From assembly GCA_000688775.2 (NCBI GenBank), contig CP007628.2, positions 1,178,001 to 1,242,000 of the forward strand: a stretch of DNA of 64,000 bases. Reading direction: 5' to 3'. Below are positions 42,353 through 49,837 of this stretch, one piece after another. Origin of the DNA: Streptococcus sp. VT 162. Lineage in GTDB: Bacteria > Bacillota > Bacilli > Lactobacillales > Streptococcaceae. The notes below the pieces were generated by a model. That model ran no database searches and was not told the DNA's origin. It saw only the letters and a list, made by a program, of their open reading frames with translations. Made by a program: the position numbers and the translations under genes. Positions within the stretch are counted from its first letter, which is position 1. Each line of letters opens with the position of its first letter.

Positions 42353-44161
42353 TCAAACCCATTTCCCTGAATAGTCAACACGATATTTGCCTTGAACAAT
42401 TTCATTGCGAGCATAAGAGCCATCAGATTTTAAATAATACCACGAACCATAATATGAATCATAAACCCATTCATTCACAGCCATAGCCCCACTAGATTTA
42501 AGATAATAGCTACCTTGCCAAGCATTGCTTACCATATAGCCACCACTCTTAAAATAATACCATACACCATCAATCTTCAACCATTGATGATTAACATAAT
42601 CGCCACCACTCTTCAAATAGAACCATGAACCATAATATGAATCATAAACCCATTCTTTATCTGCCATCTTTCCATCTGACTTCAAATAATATGAACCATG
42701 CCATGTATTTTTAACATAAATACCGTTCTCATTCAAATAGTACCATGCTTTATACGACGAATCATATACCCACTCACTCTCAGCCATTCTACCATCTGAC
42801 TTCAAATAATATGAACCTTGCCATGTATTAGTCAAACGTTTGCCAGCATTATAAAAATACCATGAACCATTCTCTTTTAACCAACCATTCTTACTAACAG
42901 TTGAATTTCCCTGTTTCGGTGGTGAAACATTCGTTTTTGGTTTTTCCTGTTTTTGTGTCGATTGAGAAGGTTTCGTAGTAGCAGAATTCTTCTTATCCTG
43001 TTCCTCTTTTCTTATTTTCTCCTTTTCTTTCTCTTCCTCTTCATTTAACTTATCTATTTCTTTAGAAATTCTTTCATACTCTTTATAAGAAACTTGCAAT
43101 TTTTCTAGCTTGCTTTTTTCAGTTTCCAATTCTTTTTCTTTCTTTCCAAGAATTGACTTTCTGTTACTTTCTGTAGTATTCGCAGGAGTTTTTGTACTAA
43201 AATTCTTCTTAGTTGATTTTGAAAGTTGATCATCAGAAACCGTAATAAAACTCATTTCTGTACCATCTTTCAATAAATTCATTGAAAATCCAAAATATTC
43301 AGCCTTACTAGGTTCACCCCAATTTAAACCTGAAATAGAATTTGCATGAAGAAATTCGTCACCATCATACAAAAATCTTAAAATTCCATCATAGATAGCA
43401 CGTTTTAATTCAGCTTTAGTAGATTGTTTTGAAACCGAAGAATACCCTACACTATTTTCATAATATTGATAACCATACTCTTTTTCTTCATCTTCCTTAC
43501 TAGAAGTAGGCAATCCGTATTCTCTAGCAACCTCATTGATTCCCTTCACATAGTGCCAATCCGAAATTCCTCTATTAGCTTCCTTTACTTTAGCAGAAAG
43601 TTTACTAGCAAAATCAATAGACGATTGAGCAAGAGTTAATTCAGGAGTTCCCATTTGCCTTCTTACTTGATTTATCATATCAAAGGCAAAATAATTCAAC
43701 TCGATCACTACATCTTTAGGAAGATTATCCACATCATAAACTTCTACTTCATCAGAAGTAACCGTTACAAAGTTATTCTTCTGCAATACTAACTTTGCAC
43801 TTTCAGATTTTAGTATTTCTTCTGCTCGTTCTCGTTCACCTTCACTTTTCTTTAAATTAAAATTATCTTTCAAAGCCTTAGCATACTCCGAGCTTACCTT
43901 AATAGTATTCTTTTCACTATATGGCACTTTCAAGGATTCAACTTGTTTCTTCAAGGTATCAACCTTATTCTCAGATTCAACAAGTGAATACCAACGACCA
44001 TCAGCTAAATAACCAGTAACACCGTTCTTCTTAGCAAGTTCACTTCTTTGACTATCCAATTCTTTAATCTTAGATTGTCTTGCAGAATCAGCATGAACAG
44101 CACTACTAAATGCCAACAAAATAGCAGTTGATAAAAAAGCTATTGACTTTTTATATTTCAT
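42353..44161 (-). CDS. SEC10/PrgA-like surface-exclusion protein with choline-binding-type repeats
   Basis: 602 residues. Signal peptide to about residue 24 (STAILLAFSSAVHADS). An N-terminal SEC10/PgrA-type domain includes LNYFAFDMINQVRRQMGTPE and later ISDWHYVKGINEVAREYGLP, resembling a CAP-like fold. A coiled-coil (about 335-390) and Ser/Thr/Lys linker precede about eight choline-binding-type repeats from residue 423 (NGSWYFYNAGKRL, NTWQGSYYLKSDGRM). There is no LPXTG: the repeats would bind choline-decorated teichoic acid. Likely blocks redundant mating. Confidence 0.8.
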   Translation of the reverse strand: MKYKKSIAFLSTAILLAFSSAVHADSARQSKIKELDSQRSELAKKNGVTGYLADGRWYSLVESENKVDTLKKQVESLKVPYSEKNTIKVSSEYAKALKDNFNLKKSEGERERAEEILKSESAKLVLQKNNFVTVTSDEVEVYDVDNLPKDVVIELNYFAFDMINQVRRQMGTPELTLAQSSIDFASKLSAKVKEANRGISDWHYVKGINEVAREYGLPTSSKEDEEKEYGYQYYENSVGYSSVSKQSTKAELKRAIYDGILRFLYDGDEFLHANSISGLNWGEPSKAEYFGFSMNLLKDGTEMSFITVSDDQLSKSTKKNFSTKTPANTTESNRKSILGKKEKELETEKSKLEKLQVSYKEYERISKEIDKLNEEEEKEKEKIRKEEQDKKNSATTKPSQSTQKQEKPKTNVSPPKQGNSTVSKNGWLKENGSWYFYNAGKRLTNTWQGSYYLKSDGRMAESEWVYDSSYKAWYYLNENGIYVKNTWHGSYYLKSDGKMADKEWVYDSYYGSWFYLKSGGDYVNHQWLKIDGVWYYFKSGGYMVSNAWQGSYYLKSSGAMAVNEWVYDSYYGSWYYLKSDGSYARNEIVQGKYRVDYSGKWV

Positions 44162-44229
44162 TCAAATATCCCCTTTTTAAAATGTTATATACATTATATC
44201 ATATATAGTTAAGAATAAATCTTCTTATT

Positions 44230-44520
44230 TTAAAATTCAATAATCACTCCATCTTCTCTGAAACGATTATAGGTTCTTTCAATCTTAGACATAATTTTGC
44301 TGTAATAACTTCGTGTAAGTTGACCTACAGCATACAGCTGATAATACAAATCATCACAACATTTTTTTGAAGATACATAAACATCAGCACCATTTTTTAC
44401 ATGAGCATAGATTTTCAAATTCCAACAGAATCTACTATAAATTCGGTTATACTCTTTTATGATCCATTCTTCGGAATAAGTTCTTAAACCTTGACCCTCT
44501 TTATAACCATATTCTCCGAT
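44230..44520 (-). CDS. Basic hypothetical protein with uncertain start
   Basis: The last 62 codons (from TTG at 44418) form the shortest reading. The frame stays open upstream to about 44545 (IGEYGYKEGQGLRTYSEEWI precedes it). A ribosome site AGGAAAGAGG at 44530-44539 is correctly spaced for ATC at 44518-44520, a rare start, while no ATG, GTG or TTG fits. Tyr- and Lys-rich. Directly downstream of the XRE regulator. Either a non-standard start or a small sequence change is involved. Confidence 0.4.
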   Translation of the reverse strand: MGEYGYKEGQGLRTYSEEWIIKEYNRIYSRFCWNLKIYAHVKNGADVYVSSKKCCDDLYYQLYAVGQLTRSYYSKIMSKIERTYNRFREDGVIIEF

Positions 44521-44540
44521 TTTAACACACCTCTTTCCTA

Positions 44541-44954
44541 CTACTCCATCTTCTCTGCTAGGTCAAGTAAGAATCGCTTCACTTCACTCTTATAAACATA
44601 TTTTGTCTTATCATCATCAGAAAAGCGAATTGTTTCTTCATAACTCTTTCCTTTAGTCAACATTGCTACCAATCCATGAGAAAACTGATGGTGACAACCT
44701 AGATTATCTAAATCCTTCGTTGATAAAACTTCCTCACGTTTCACAGTGAATTTTTCATCAACATTGATAAAATCATCAATCGTACAATTATAATACTTTG
44801 CTAGCTTGTAAAGTTTATCAATACTAGGCTCTCGATCTCCACTTTCATAGCGTTTATATGCTTTCTTTTGAATACCTAGAAAGTTTGCTAGATCATCTTC
44901 TGACTTATTGTTTCTTTCTCTATACAAAACCAATGCTTTTGATACGTTAATCAT
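44541..44954 (-). CDS. XRE-family transcriptional regulator of the ICE
   Basis: 137 residues. N-terminal HTH (KSEDDLANFLGIQKKAYKRY, about 17-36) with the typical DREPSIDKLYKLAKYYNCTI continuation; a C-terminal region of about 70 residues. It is transcribed in the direction of the transfer genes and preceded by a 56-residue membrane-protein gene, 2 bases upstream. It is likely a control gene opposed to the ImmR-like repressor at 46196. Confidence 0.85.
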   Translation of the reverse strand: MINVSKALVLYRERNNKSEDDLANFLGIQKKAYKRYESGDREPSIDKLYKLAKYYNCTIDDFINVDEKFTVKREEVLSTKDLDNLGCHHQFSHGLVAMLTKGKSYEETIRFSDDDKTKYVYKSEVKRFLLDLAEKME

Positions 44955-44956
44955 TC

Positions 44957-45127
44957 TTACATATTACCCCCGAAATCTAACACAGAATCCGTAACAATCA
45001 TAACCAAATACAACATTAAAGAAGCATAAACAGAACCTACAATCATATAGAAAATCATAGGCGGAACAGCGTTCCAAATCAGCACTCTTACAAGTAAAGA
45101 AACTTCCTTAAATATCTTGTTTGTCAT
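44957..45127 (-). CDS. 56-residue membrane protein upstream of the XRE gene
   Basis: ATG at 45127 behind GAGGAGA; it reads MTNKIFKEVSLLVRVLIWNA, then PPMIFYMIVGSVYASLMLYL and a stop 2 bases before the XRE start. One or two membrane helices. Translational coupling with the regulator suggests a membrane-linked control or an accessory factor; unknown family. Confidence 0.6.
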   Translation of the reverse strand: MTNKIFKEVSLLVRVLIWNAVPPMIFYMIVGSVYASLMLYLVMIVTDSVLDFGGNM

Positions 45128-45157
45128 CTTTTCTCCTCTTCAATTCTTTCTACTCAT

Positions 45158-45210
45158 ATTGTTAGTTTACATAAAGGAACGCAATAGATTCCCTTGTGAA
45201 AACTAACAAT
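45158..45210. promoter_or_regulatory. 11-base inverted repeat upstream of the leftward regulator operon
   Basis: ATTGTTAGTTT at 45158-45168 and its exact complement AAACTAACAAT at 45200-45210, 31 bases apart, with GGAACGCAATAGATTCCC inside. It lies 31 bases upstream of the small membrane gene. It could be an operator or RNA hairpin; no regulator is assigned. Confidence 0.5.
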
Positions 45211-45280
45211 ACTTTCAATTCTTATCAGGACAAAACCTGTTTTATAAAAATCTAGTTATTGTTAATTTTTGCAAAAATAA

Positions 45281-45312
45281 AAAGGCTTATTTTCAAAGCC
45301 TTTTTACGTTTT
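45281..45312. terminator. Bidirectional-type terminator in the regulatory gap
   Basis: AAAAAGGCTTATTTTCAAAGCCTTTTT stem with A and T runs. It lies between the leftward regulator operon and the 45313-45600 stretch, in which I see no gene. Confidence 0.65.
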
Positions 45313-45606
45313 TTCAATAGAATATAGCATAATAAAATGTATGCTCTTATCTTCGCATACTTTCAGCTTCTCAGCCTACTACCTTCGCCAAGGTCACGAA
45401 TTCAAAGATAACTCAATATCCCCTCTTTCTTACCCAAAGGCATTAGCAAGAATTTACTCTCACACACCGACCATACAACACATAGACCTCACTATCTCAC
45501 TCTAGCTACCTTCTAAGAAGTATCATTGACTGTTCTCAGCCGTCAGTTCCCTTTTCTTATCTACTAAGGCAAAAGGACGAAACACCCAACATGAACTTTA
45601 CAAACT

Positions 45607-45915
45607 CTAAACTCTTTGCCAACTCCATTTACTTATGGTATAATAATACCAATTCAACAAAAAACAAAATATCGTAAACAGCTTAGTAAGATGGAAACAC
45701 ACTTTGCTGGATTTTTGTTTTCAAAAAATATTAGAAAAGAGAAAATTATGACTGAAATCATTATCAAAACAATATCTATCATTTACAACATTTTGAAGTT
45801 GCTTATTCATCTTTACATTAAATCTTTTGACTCAAATCCATATTTGACAACTTTTGCTACAATATTCATCATTGTACGTTATCTATGGTTTCCTTAACGT
45901 CAGCAAAGAGTTTAG
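45607..45915. repeat. Small unit flanked by 13-base inverted repeats
   Basis: CTAAACTCTTTGC at 45607-45619 is exactly repeated in inverted orientation at 45903-45915 (GCAAAGAGTTTAG). A promoter (TTGCCA at 45616-45621, a 17-base spacer, TATAAT) and a 49-residue hydrophobic ORF lie inside. It has no transposase; it could be a small mobile unit or an RNA/toxin gene whose ends pair. Confidence 0.5.
45748..45897 (+). CDS. 49-residue hydrophobic peptide
   Basis: Reads MTEIIIKTISIIYNILKLLI then HLYIKSFDSNPYLTTFATIF and ends IVRYLWFP. One or two membrane helices. It is preceded by a sigma-A promoter (TTGCCA-17-TATAAT ending at 45644), a leader of about 100 bases and a weak AAGAGAAA ribosome site. 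An in-frame ATG at 45691 is an alternative start. The form resembles type I toxins, but no family match is claimed. Confidence 0.35.
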   Translation: MTEIIIKTISIIYNILKLLIHLYIKSFDSNPYLTTFATIFIIVRYLWFP

Positions 45916-46087
45916 AATCTATAAAGTTTTGTAGACAAATATCTACAATCAGACTCAACTTGACATTTTCCTAAAATTCACGTATAATTAAATTGCTAAA
46001 TTTTTATATGCGTGTTTAGTCAATGCTTGTCGTTGTCTGACACGTTTTTTATTAAATTTTCAAAGTTCAACTCTTTTTAGTTTTAAT

Positions 46088-46131
46088 GTAATCAACTGAT
46101 TACATTATCTATTATACAATCAGTTGATTAC
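46088..46131 (+). promoter_or_regulatory. Duplicated operator for the ImmR-like repressor
   Basis: GTAATCAACTGATTAC at 46088-46103 is a 7-base inverted repeat with a 2-base centre. A second, inverted copy, AATCAGTTGATTAC, lies at 46118-46131. Between them is a TATTATA promoter-like segment. They are placed 65-110 bases before the repressor start, as expected for autoregulation. Confidence 0.6.
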
Positions 46132-46195
46132 TTTGTCAATACTTTTTTTAATTTTTTTTAAAATTTTTTTACTTTATTTCAAAAAGGTACAAATT

Positions 46196-46531
46196 ATGGA
46201 ATTTAAAGACAGACTAAAAGAAACTCGACTGAACAAAAAACTAACTCAAAAGGAAATAGCAAGTTACTTTAACACATCTCCTCAAAGCTATGCACAGTGG
46301 GAAAAAGGACTAAGAAAACCATCAGCAGAAAATTTACAAAAACTAGCAGACTTCTTCAATGTTTCCACAGACTATCTTTTAGGTAAAACGGATATTCCTG
46401 AACCTGACTTAGAGGTTGACATAGACAACGCTATTGATAACTCAGTTGCCTATGATGGCACACCCATCACAGATAACGACAGAGAAATCATCAAGAACTT
46501 TCTAAAGAACTACTTCTCTAATAAAAAATAA
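46196..46531 (+). CDS. ImmR-like XRE repressor
   Basis: 111 residues from ATG 46196 (AAAAAGG before it; an upstream in-frame ATG at 46124 would encode a poly-Phe stretch and is rejected). HTH: LTQKEIASYFNTSPQSYAQW, followed by EKGLRKPSAENLQKLADFFN and VSTDYLLGKTD. C-terminal acidic part. Like ICEBs1 ImmR, it should keep transfer genes silent. Followed within 2 bases by a metalloprotease gene. Confidence 0.88.
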   Translation: MEFKDRLKETRLNKKLTQKEIASYFNTSPQSYAQWEKGLRKPSAENLQKLADFFNVSTDYLLGKTDIPEPDLEVDIDNAIDNSVAYDGTPITDNDREIIKNFLKNYFSNKK

Positions 46532-46533
46532 GT

Positions 46534-46959
46534 ATGAATCTAAACAAAGTTATAAAAGAGATTGAACAATTAAATTGTCAAGTTATCACTCTTAACAACT
46601 TATCAAGTAAAGGTAGATATGTTCTTGCAAATAATAAGCACTTTATCTTCCTACGATCTGACACAACAGAGATTGAAAAAATCAACATACTCCTACATGA
46701 AAAACATCATCTAATCAATGACGACTGCAACAACTCACTTTCTCAGATAGATACCTATAAGAATCATATAGAGAATGATAGTGAAAAAGCAAGAATCCTA
46801 GACTTTATGAGTTTAGTCAACAATGAATATCCTATAGACGATAGTTTCAATTATCAAGACTATCTCAAAAACGCTGATATTCCTTCTAAATACGAAAACT
46901 ACGTTAAAGAAATAGCTACACAATTTTACAATGAGAACAAAAAAAATAACATTATCTAA
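46534..46959 (+). CDS. ImmA-like metalloprotease (anti-repressor)
   Basis: 141 residues. A zinc motif HEKHH (55-59, HExxH) and a later ENDSEKARILDF (80-91), corresponding to the third-ligand Glu helix of ImmA/M78 proteases. It starts 2 bases after the ImmR-like gene. In ICEBs1, ImmA cleaves ImmR to induce excision on DNA damage; the same is expected here. Shorter than some family members but the core is present. Confidence 0.75.
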   Translation: MNLNKVIKEIEQLNCQVITLNNLSSKGRYVLANNKHFIFLRSDTTEIEKINILLHEKHHLINDDCNNSLSQIDTYKNHIENDSEKARILDFMSLVNNEYPIDDSFNYQDYLKNADIPSKYENYVKEIATQFYNENKKNNII

Positions 46960-46979
46960 GATAGTGTTATTTTTTTATT

Positions 46980-47264
46980 TTATTCTAGAATAACATTTCC
47001 CCAAAATTCATTATTACAAGTCACAAACAATTCATTTTCTAAATAACCTGTAAAGAATCCTCCACCTTTTTTATTAAAGACAAATTCAACAAAATAAACT
47101 TCCAAATCTGCTTCATATTCTTTTTTAATACTCATATCTGAGCCAGCTTCCATTTCATCTAGCTGATCCGAATATTCCTTTAAAAAATCTTTTACAAAAT
47201 AATTAAACTTTGAAATCATGTTTTTTGGAACTCTATCCTGATAACTTATTTCTTTAATTTCCAT
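46980..47264 (-). CDS. Hypothetical small acidic protein
   Basis: 94 residues, acidic (KEYSDQLDEMEAGSDMSIKK; EADLEVYFVEFVFNKKGGGF). No recognised family. Converges on the ImmA-like gene. Accessory ICE gene of unknown role. Confidence 0.5.
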   Translation of the reverse strand: MEIKEISYQDRVPKNMISKFNYFVKDFLKEYSDQLDEMEAGSDMSIKKEYEADLEVYFVEFVFNKKGGGFFTGYLENELFVTCNNEFWGNVILE

Positions 47265-47301
47265 ATTCTATCTCCTTAAGCATCAATAAATATTCTTAAA
47301 A

Positions 47302-47679
47302 TCAAACTTGCAACTTCTTCTCTAGCGCTTGCGCCAGCACTTCTGAATAGTTAATTTTTTCTCGATCAGCAAGACGAACTAACCATTCAGGAACGGTCAC
47401 ATTCTTCCTAATCGCCTTGTTACTTCTCACAAAAGGCGCAGGATCGACTTGAATCATTGATACAAAACCATCTGAAACCTCAATCTTTAAAATATCACTT
47501 GGTGTAGGCAAGGCCATCCCTTCATCGATATAAGAAGCTAAAACATTTTCAAGCATTTCTCGAGCATTTTTCATCGCTTCTTCGATATTTTTTCCTTCTG
47601 TACCACCACCAAATTCTGGAAATTCTACCCAATATCCTGTTCCTTCTTTATGAAAAATAGCTGGATACGTTTTTAACAT
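47302..47679 (-). CDS. hicB: HicB antitoxin
   Basis: 125 residues. A HicB partial RNase H-like domain (YPAIFHKEGTGYWVEFPEFG, EAMKNAREMLENVLASYIDE) followed by a ribbon-helix-helix DNA-binding end (NVTVPEWLVRLADREKINYS). It neutralises HicA and represses the operon. It lies 40 bases downstream of hicA. Confidence 0.9.
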   Translation of the reverse strand: MLKTYPAIFHKEGTGYWVEFPEFGGGTEGKNIEEAMKNAREMLENVLASYIDEGMALPTPSDILKIEVSDGFVSMIQVDPAPFVRSNKAIRKNVTVPEWLVRLADREKINYSEVLAQALEKKLQV

Positions 47680-47719
47680 TCTACTACCTCCGATATGAAA
47701 AGACTTAGGAAAGTAAACA

Positions 47720-47908
47720 TTACAATCCTAAATCTTTGAGAATCTTTCTTTCCAATCCTCTTCCTAAATCTTCATTTCCATGAACTGGAATCGTGACAAG
47801 ATAAGAAAAACCCTCTTTCTTAAAATGATGATGACTTCCCCTTTGACGAACTTCAACCCATCCATTCTCAAGAGCTAGTTTCACCATTTCTTTACCTGTA
47901 AGTGGCAT
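47720..47908 (-). CDS. hicA: HicA mRNA interferase toxin
   Basis: 62 residues. MPLTGKEMVKLALENGWVEV, then RQRGSHHHFKKEGFSYLVTI with the conserved His, and PVHGNEDLGRGLERKILKDL: the double-stranded-RNA-binding-like fold of HicA. It cleaves mRNA when HicB is lost. It is placed first in the hicAB operon. At the ICE end it probably stabilises the element. Confidence 0.92.
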   Translation of the reverse strand: MPLTGKEMVKLALENGWVEVRQRGSHHHFKKEGFSYLVTIPVHGNEDLGRGLERKILKDLGL

Positions 47909-48049
47909 ATATCATTGTTACCTCCTTACACTTACTATTGTACGCATTATGTGTATATTTGTCAAACTAAAACATACTACTTTTCTCAATAAATACAAAA
48001 TAAAATAGACCAGTTTCCTGATCCACTTTATTCTATATTCATTGACTTC

Positions 48050-48080
48050 TTGGTCAAATTTTGGTCACACTTTGGTCAAA
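48050..48080. promoter_or_regulatory. Cluster of TTGGTCA repeats at the right ICE end
   Basis: TTGGTCAAA, TTGGTCACA and TTGGTCAAA occur three times within 31 bases, about 100 bases inside the right attachment site. Matching repeats (AGGTCAAT, TTGGTCAAT) are at 20975-20993 inside the left end, and one (TTGGTCAAA) is at 20864-20872, outside it. They are probable integrase arm-binding sites. Confidence 0.55.
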
Positions 48081-48180
48081 AATTCCAAAAATACTAACCT
48101 ATTTTAAAAAGCTAACTTGTGATGATTGCCTTTAAACTAACACTTTAAATATTCTTTGCTTTTCTTTACACTTCCCAAAA

Positions 48181-48195
48181 TGCCCCCTGCAGGAA
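48181..48195. repeat. Right attachment site core (direct repeat)
   Basis: TGCCCCCTGCAGGAA, the T-arm/acceptor end of tRNA-Arg, repeated at 20911-20925. Confidence 0.85.
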
Positions 48196-48252
48196 TCGAA
48201 CCTGCAACTACTCCTTAGGAGGGAGTTGTTATATCCATTGAACTAAGGGAGC
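48181..48252 (-). tRNA. tRNA-Arg (anticodon CCU)
   Basis: 72-nucleotide tRNA on the minus strand. Acceptor GCTCCCT pairs with AGGGGGC plus discriminator A. The anticodon arm is ACTCC-CTCCTAA-GGAGT, anticodon CCT. A T-arm with GGTTCGATTCC is present. The 3' CCA is not encoded. The 3' 15 bases are the ICE attachment core, so integration restores an intact gene. Confidence 0.92.
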
Positions 48253-48294
48253 TAGAGAAAAACCCTGCTGGGTAAGCAGAGTTTTTTAGTCGAA

Positions 48295-48642
48295 TTAACG
48301 ACGGATTTCTTTGATACGAGCTGCCTTACCTTGAAGTGCACGCAAGTAGTACAATTTCGCACGACGTACTTTACCGTAACGAACAACTTCGATCTTTTCA
48401 ACACGTGGAGTGTGGATTGGGAAGATACGCTCAACACCTACACCGTTAGAGATTTTACGAACTGTGTAGTTTTCTGAGATGCCTGCACCTTTACGTGCGA
48501 TAACAACACCTTCAAAAATCTGGATACGTTCACGGTTACCTTCGACAACTTTCGCGTGTACACGAACTGTGTCACCAGGACGGAATGATGGGATATCTGT
48601 ACGAAGTTGACCTTCAGTCAAGCTTTGGATTAATGGATTCAT
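48295..48642 (-). CDS. rplS: 50S ribosomal protein L19
   Basis: 115 residues. [40 protein letters not shown] and [20 protein letters not shown] are invariant L19 sequences. It lies at the 30S-50S interface. The gene stands alone, followed by tRNA-Arg 42 bases downstream. The ICE therefore inserted beside a highly expressed core gene without touching it. Confidence 0.98.
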
Positions 48643-48760
48643 TTTATTCTCCTATCTTTGTCAATCTTGAGGAACCTTCCTCAGCGGATAAACTGTATTT
48701 TTGTGCGTCCATTACACACAAGATACAGTTTACCAAATTTCCACCTAAAAGTAAAGAAAT

Positions 48761-49090
48761 TTATAGCAGAATTCCTAAAAAAATCGCTAGAAAACCGCCT
48801 ATGTATGTTGAGGCTAAATAGCTATAAAATACCTTCTTGTCACTGATTAGTCTTTGCAGCTCATCATTCAAGGTTGAAAAGGTCGTTAACCCTCCACAAA
48901 AACCTGTCGCTAGGATGGCATAGACTTCCTTGGACTCCACATGATTGTAGAGTAGGCCAATCAAAAAACATCCTAGAAGATTGGCAATGAGAGTACCCAG
49001 TGGCAATTTAGAAGCTTGATTATAGCGGGAAAAGAAATAACGCACCAGGGCTCCGAACCCGCAGGCGATTGCAAGATAAACGATTACCAT
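48761..49090 (-). CDS. crcB: Fluoride ion channel CrcB/Fluc, copy 2
   Basis: 109 residues, four membrane helices. GFGALVRYFFSRY, LPLGTLIANLLGCFLIGLLY and TGFCGGLTTFSTLNDELQRL are Fluc signatures. It overlaps the upstream crcB copy by 7 bases. Two adjacent small CrcB genes are typical for many streptococci and may form a heterodimer. Confidence 0.93.
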   Translation of the reverse strand: MVIVYLAIACGFGALVRYFFSRYNQASKLPLGTLIANLLGCFLIGLLYNHVESKEVYAILATGFCGGLTTFSTLNDELQRLISDKKVFYSYLASTYIGGFLAIFLGILL

Positions 49091-49458
49091 TTCTTCCTCC
49101 CTAGAACATAAGCCAATAGCAGACCTCCTCCAATACTCAAAAGCAGATAGATGATTAAGCTAAGATAACGCCCGGTATCGAGCAATTTCACAGCATCCAA
49201 GAGTAGACTAGAAAAGGTTGTTAAACCTCCGCAAAAACCCGTCCCCAGCGCCAAAACCAAGCCTTTACTAGTTCCCCTATAGACCAGATAGCCTTTCACC
49301 AGATAGACCAGGCAGAAAATGCCCAGATAATTGACAAGAAGGGTTCCCCATGGAAAGTCAGGACTGACTGGCAACTGACTAGATAAAAAATAGCGGACAA
49401 GGCCACCCGACATAGCAGCTAAAAAAATCCCTAGCGGATAGAATTGTTCTTTTTTCAT
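49084..49458 (-). CDS. crcB: Fluoride ion channel CrcB/Fluc, copy 1
   Basis: 124 residues, four helices. MSGGLVRYFLSSQ, FPWGTLLVNYLGIFCLVYLV and LGTGFCGGLTTFSSLLLDAV. It exports fluoride. The gene overlaps the chorismate mutase gene by 4 bases. Confidence 0.93.
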   Translation of the reverse strand: MKKEQFYPLGIFLAAMSGGLVRYFLSSQLPVSPDFPWGTLLVNYLGIFCLVYLVKGYLVYRGTSKGLVLALGTGFCGGLTTFSSLLLDAVKLLDTGRYLSLIIYLLLSIGGGLLLAYVLGRKKW

Positions 49459-49721
49459 TTGATGTTTTGATCCTGATAATCACGCGAACGTTTGAGAATG
49501 TCTGAAAAAGTCGCGACAATAGTCTCCTGATAACGCTTATCTTCTACTCGATTTCTGACTTTATCAAAAATAACTTCTTCTCTCTTAGTATCTAAAATAG
49601 ATTTTCCTGATGCTTTCTTATAGGCAACTACACCCTCAACCAACTGCATCCGTTCTTCTAGGAGCTTGACAATTTGATCGTCAATTTGATCAATTTCTTG
49701 CCGAATAATATCTAAGTTCAT
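49455..49721 (-). CDS. Chorismate mutase (AroQ class)
   Basis: 88-residue all-helical AroQ-type monofunctional enzyme: LDIIRQEIDQIDDQIVKLLE with active-site Arg, ERMQLVEGVVAYKKASGKSI with Lys, and TKREEVIFDKVRNRVED. It converts chorismate to prephenate in tyrosine and phenylalanine synthesis. Overlaps the first crcB gene. Confidence 0.92.
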   Translation of the reverse strand: MNLDIIRQEIDQIDDQIVKLLEERMQLVEGVVAYKKASGKSILDTKREEVIFDKVRNRVEDKRYQETIVATFSDILKRSRDYQDQNIK

Positions 49722-49797
49722 ACAGTCTCCTCCTTTATTTGAATTATTGTATCAAAAAGCCTCTAAATAGGCTAGTAAAATCCCAAAATAACTAATA

Positions 49798-49829
49798 AAA
49801 AAAGCACTGACTTCTTCCAGCCAGTGCAG
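49798..49829 (-). terminator. Terminator after flavodoxin
   Basis: GCACTG...CAGTGC hairpin followed by a T run on the minus strand; it separates flavodoxin from chorismate mutase. Confidence 0.75.
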
Positions 49830-49837
49830 TTTGATTC

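Larger units (their letters stand above)
20911..48195. mobile_element. Integrative conjugative element, Tn916/ICEBs1/ICESt3 superfamily, in tRNA-Arg
   Basis: 27.3 kb bounded by a 15-base direct repeat, TGCCCCCTGCAGGAA, at 20911-20925 and 48181-48195; the right copy is the 3' end of tRNA-Arg(CCU). It contains a tyrosine integrase and putative excisionase at the left end, a complete set of conjugation genes, a Rep_trans relaxase with oriT, antirestriction genes, an ImmR/ImmA control pair and adhesion/exclusion surface proteins. The gene order agrees with this superfamily. All transfer genes look intact, so it may be mobile. Confidence 0.92.

Noticed and set aside
42353-42900. Direct repeats as a possible CRISPR or mobile repeat
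   Set aside because: They are the choline-binding-type protein repeats, in frame and of variable length.
45313-45600. Gene or structured RNA in the ICE control gap
   Set aside because: Neither strand has a plausible ORF or a clear conserved RNA fold that I could see.
45616-45747. N-terminal extension of the 49-residue peptide gene
   Set aside because: It includes the promoter itself; the reading starts inside -35/-10 sequences.
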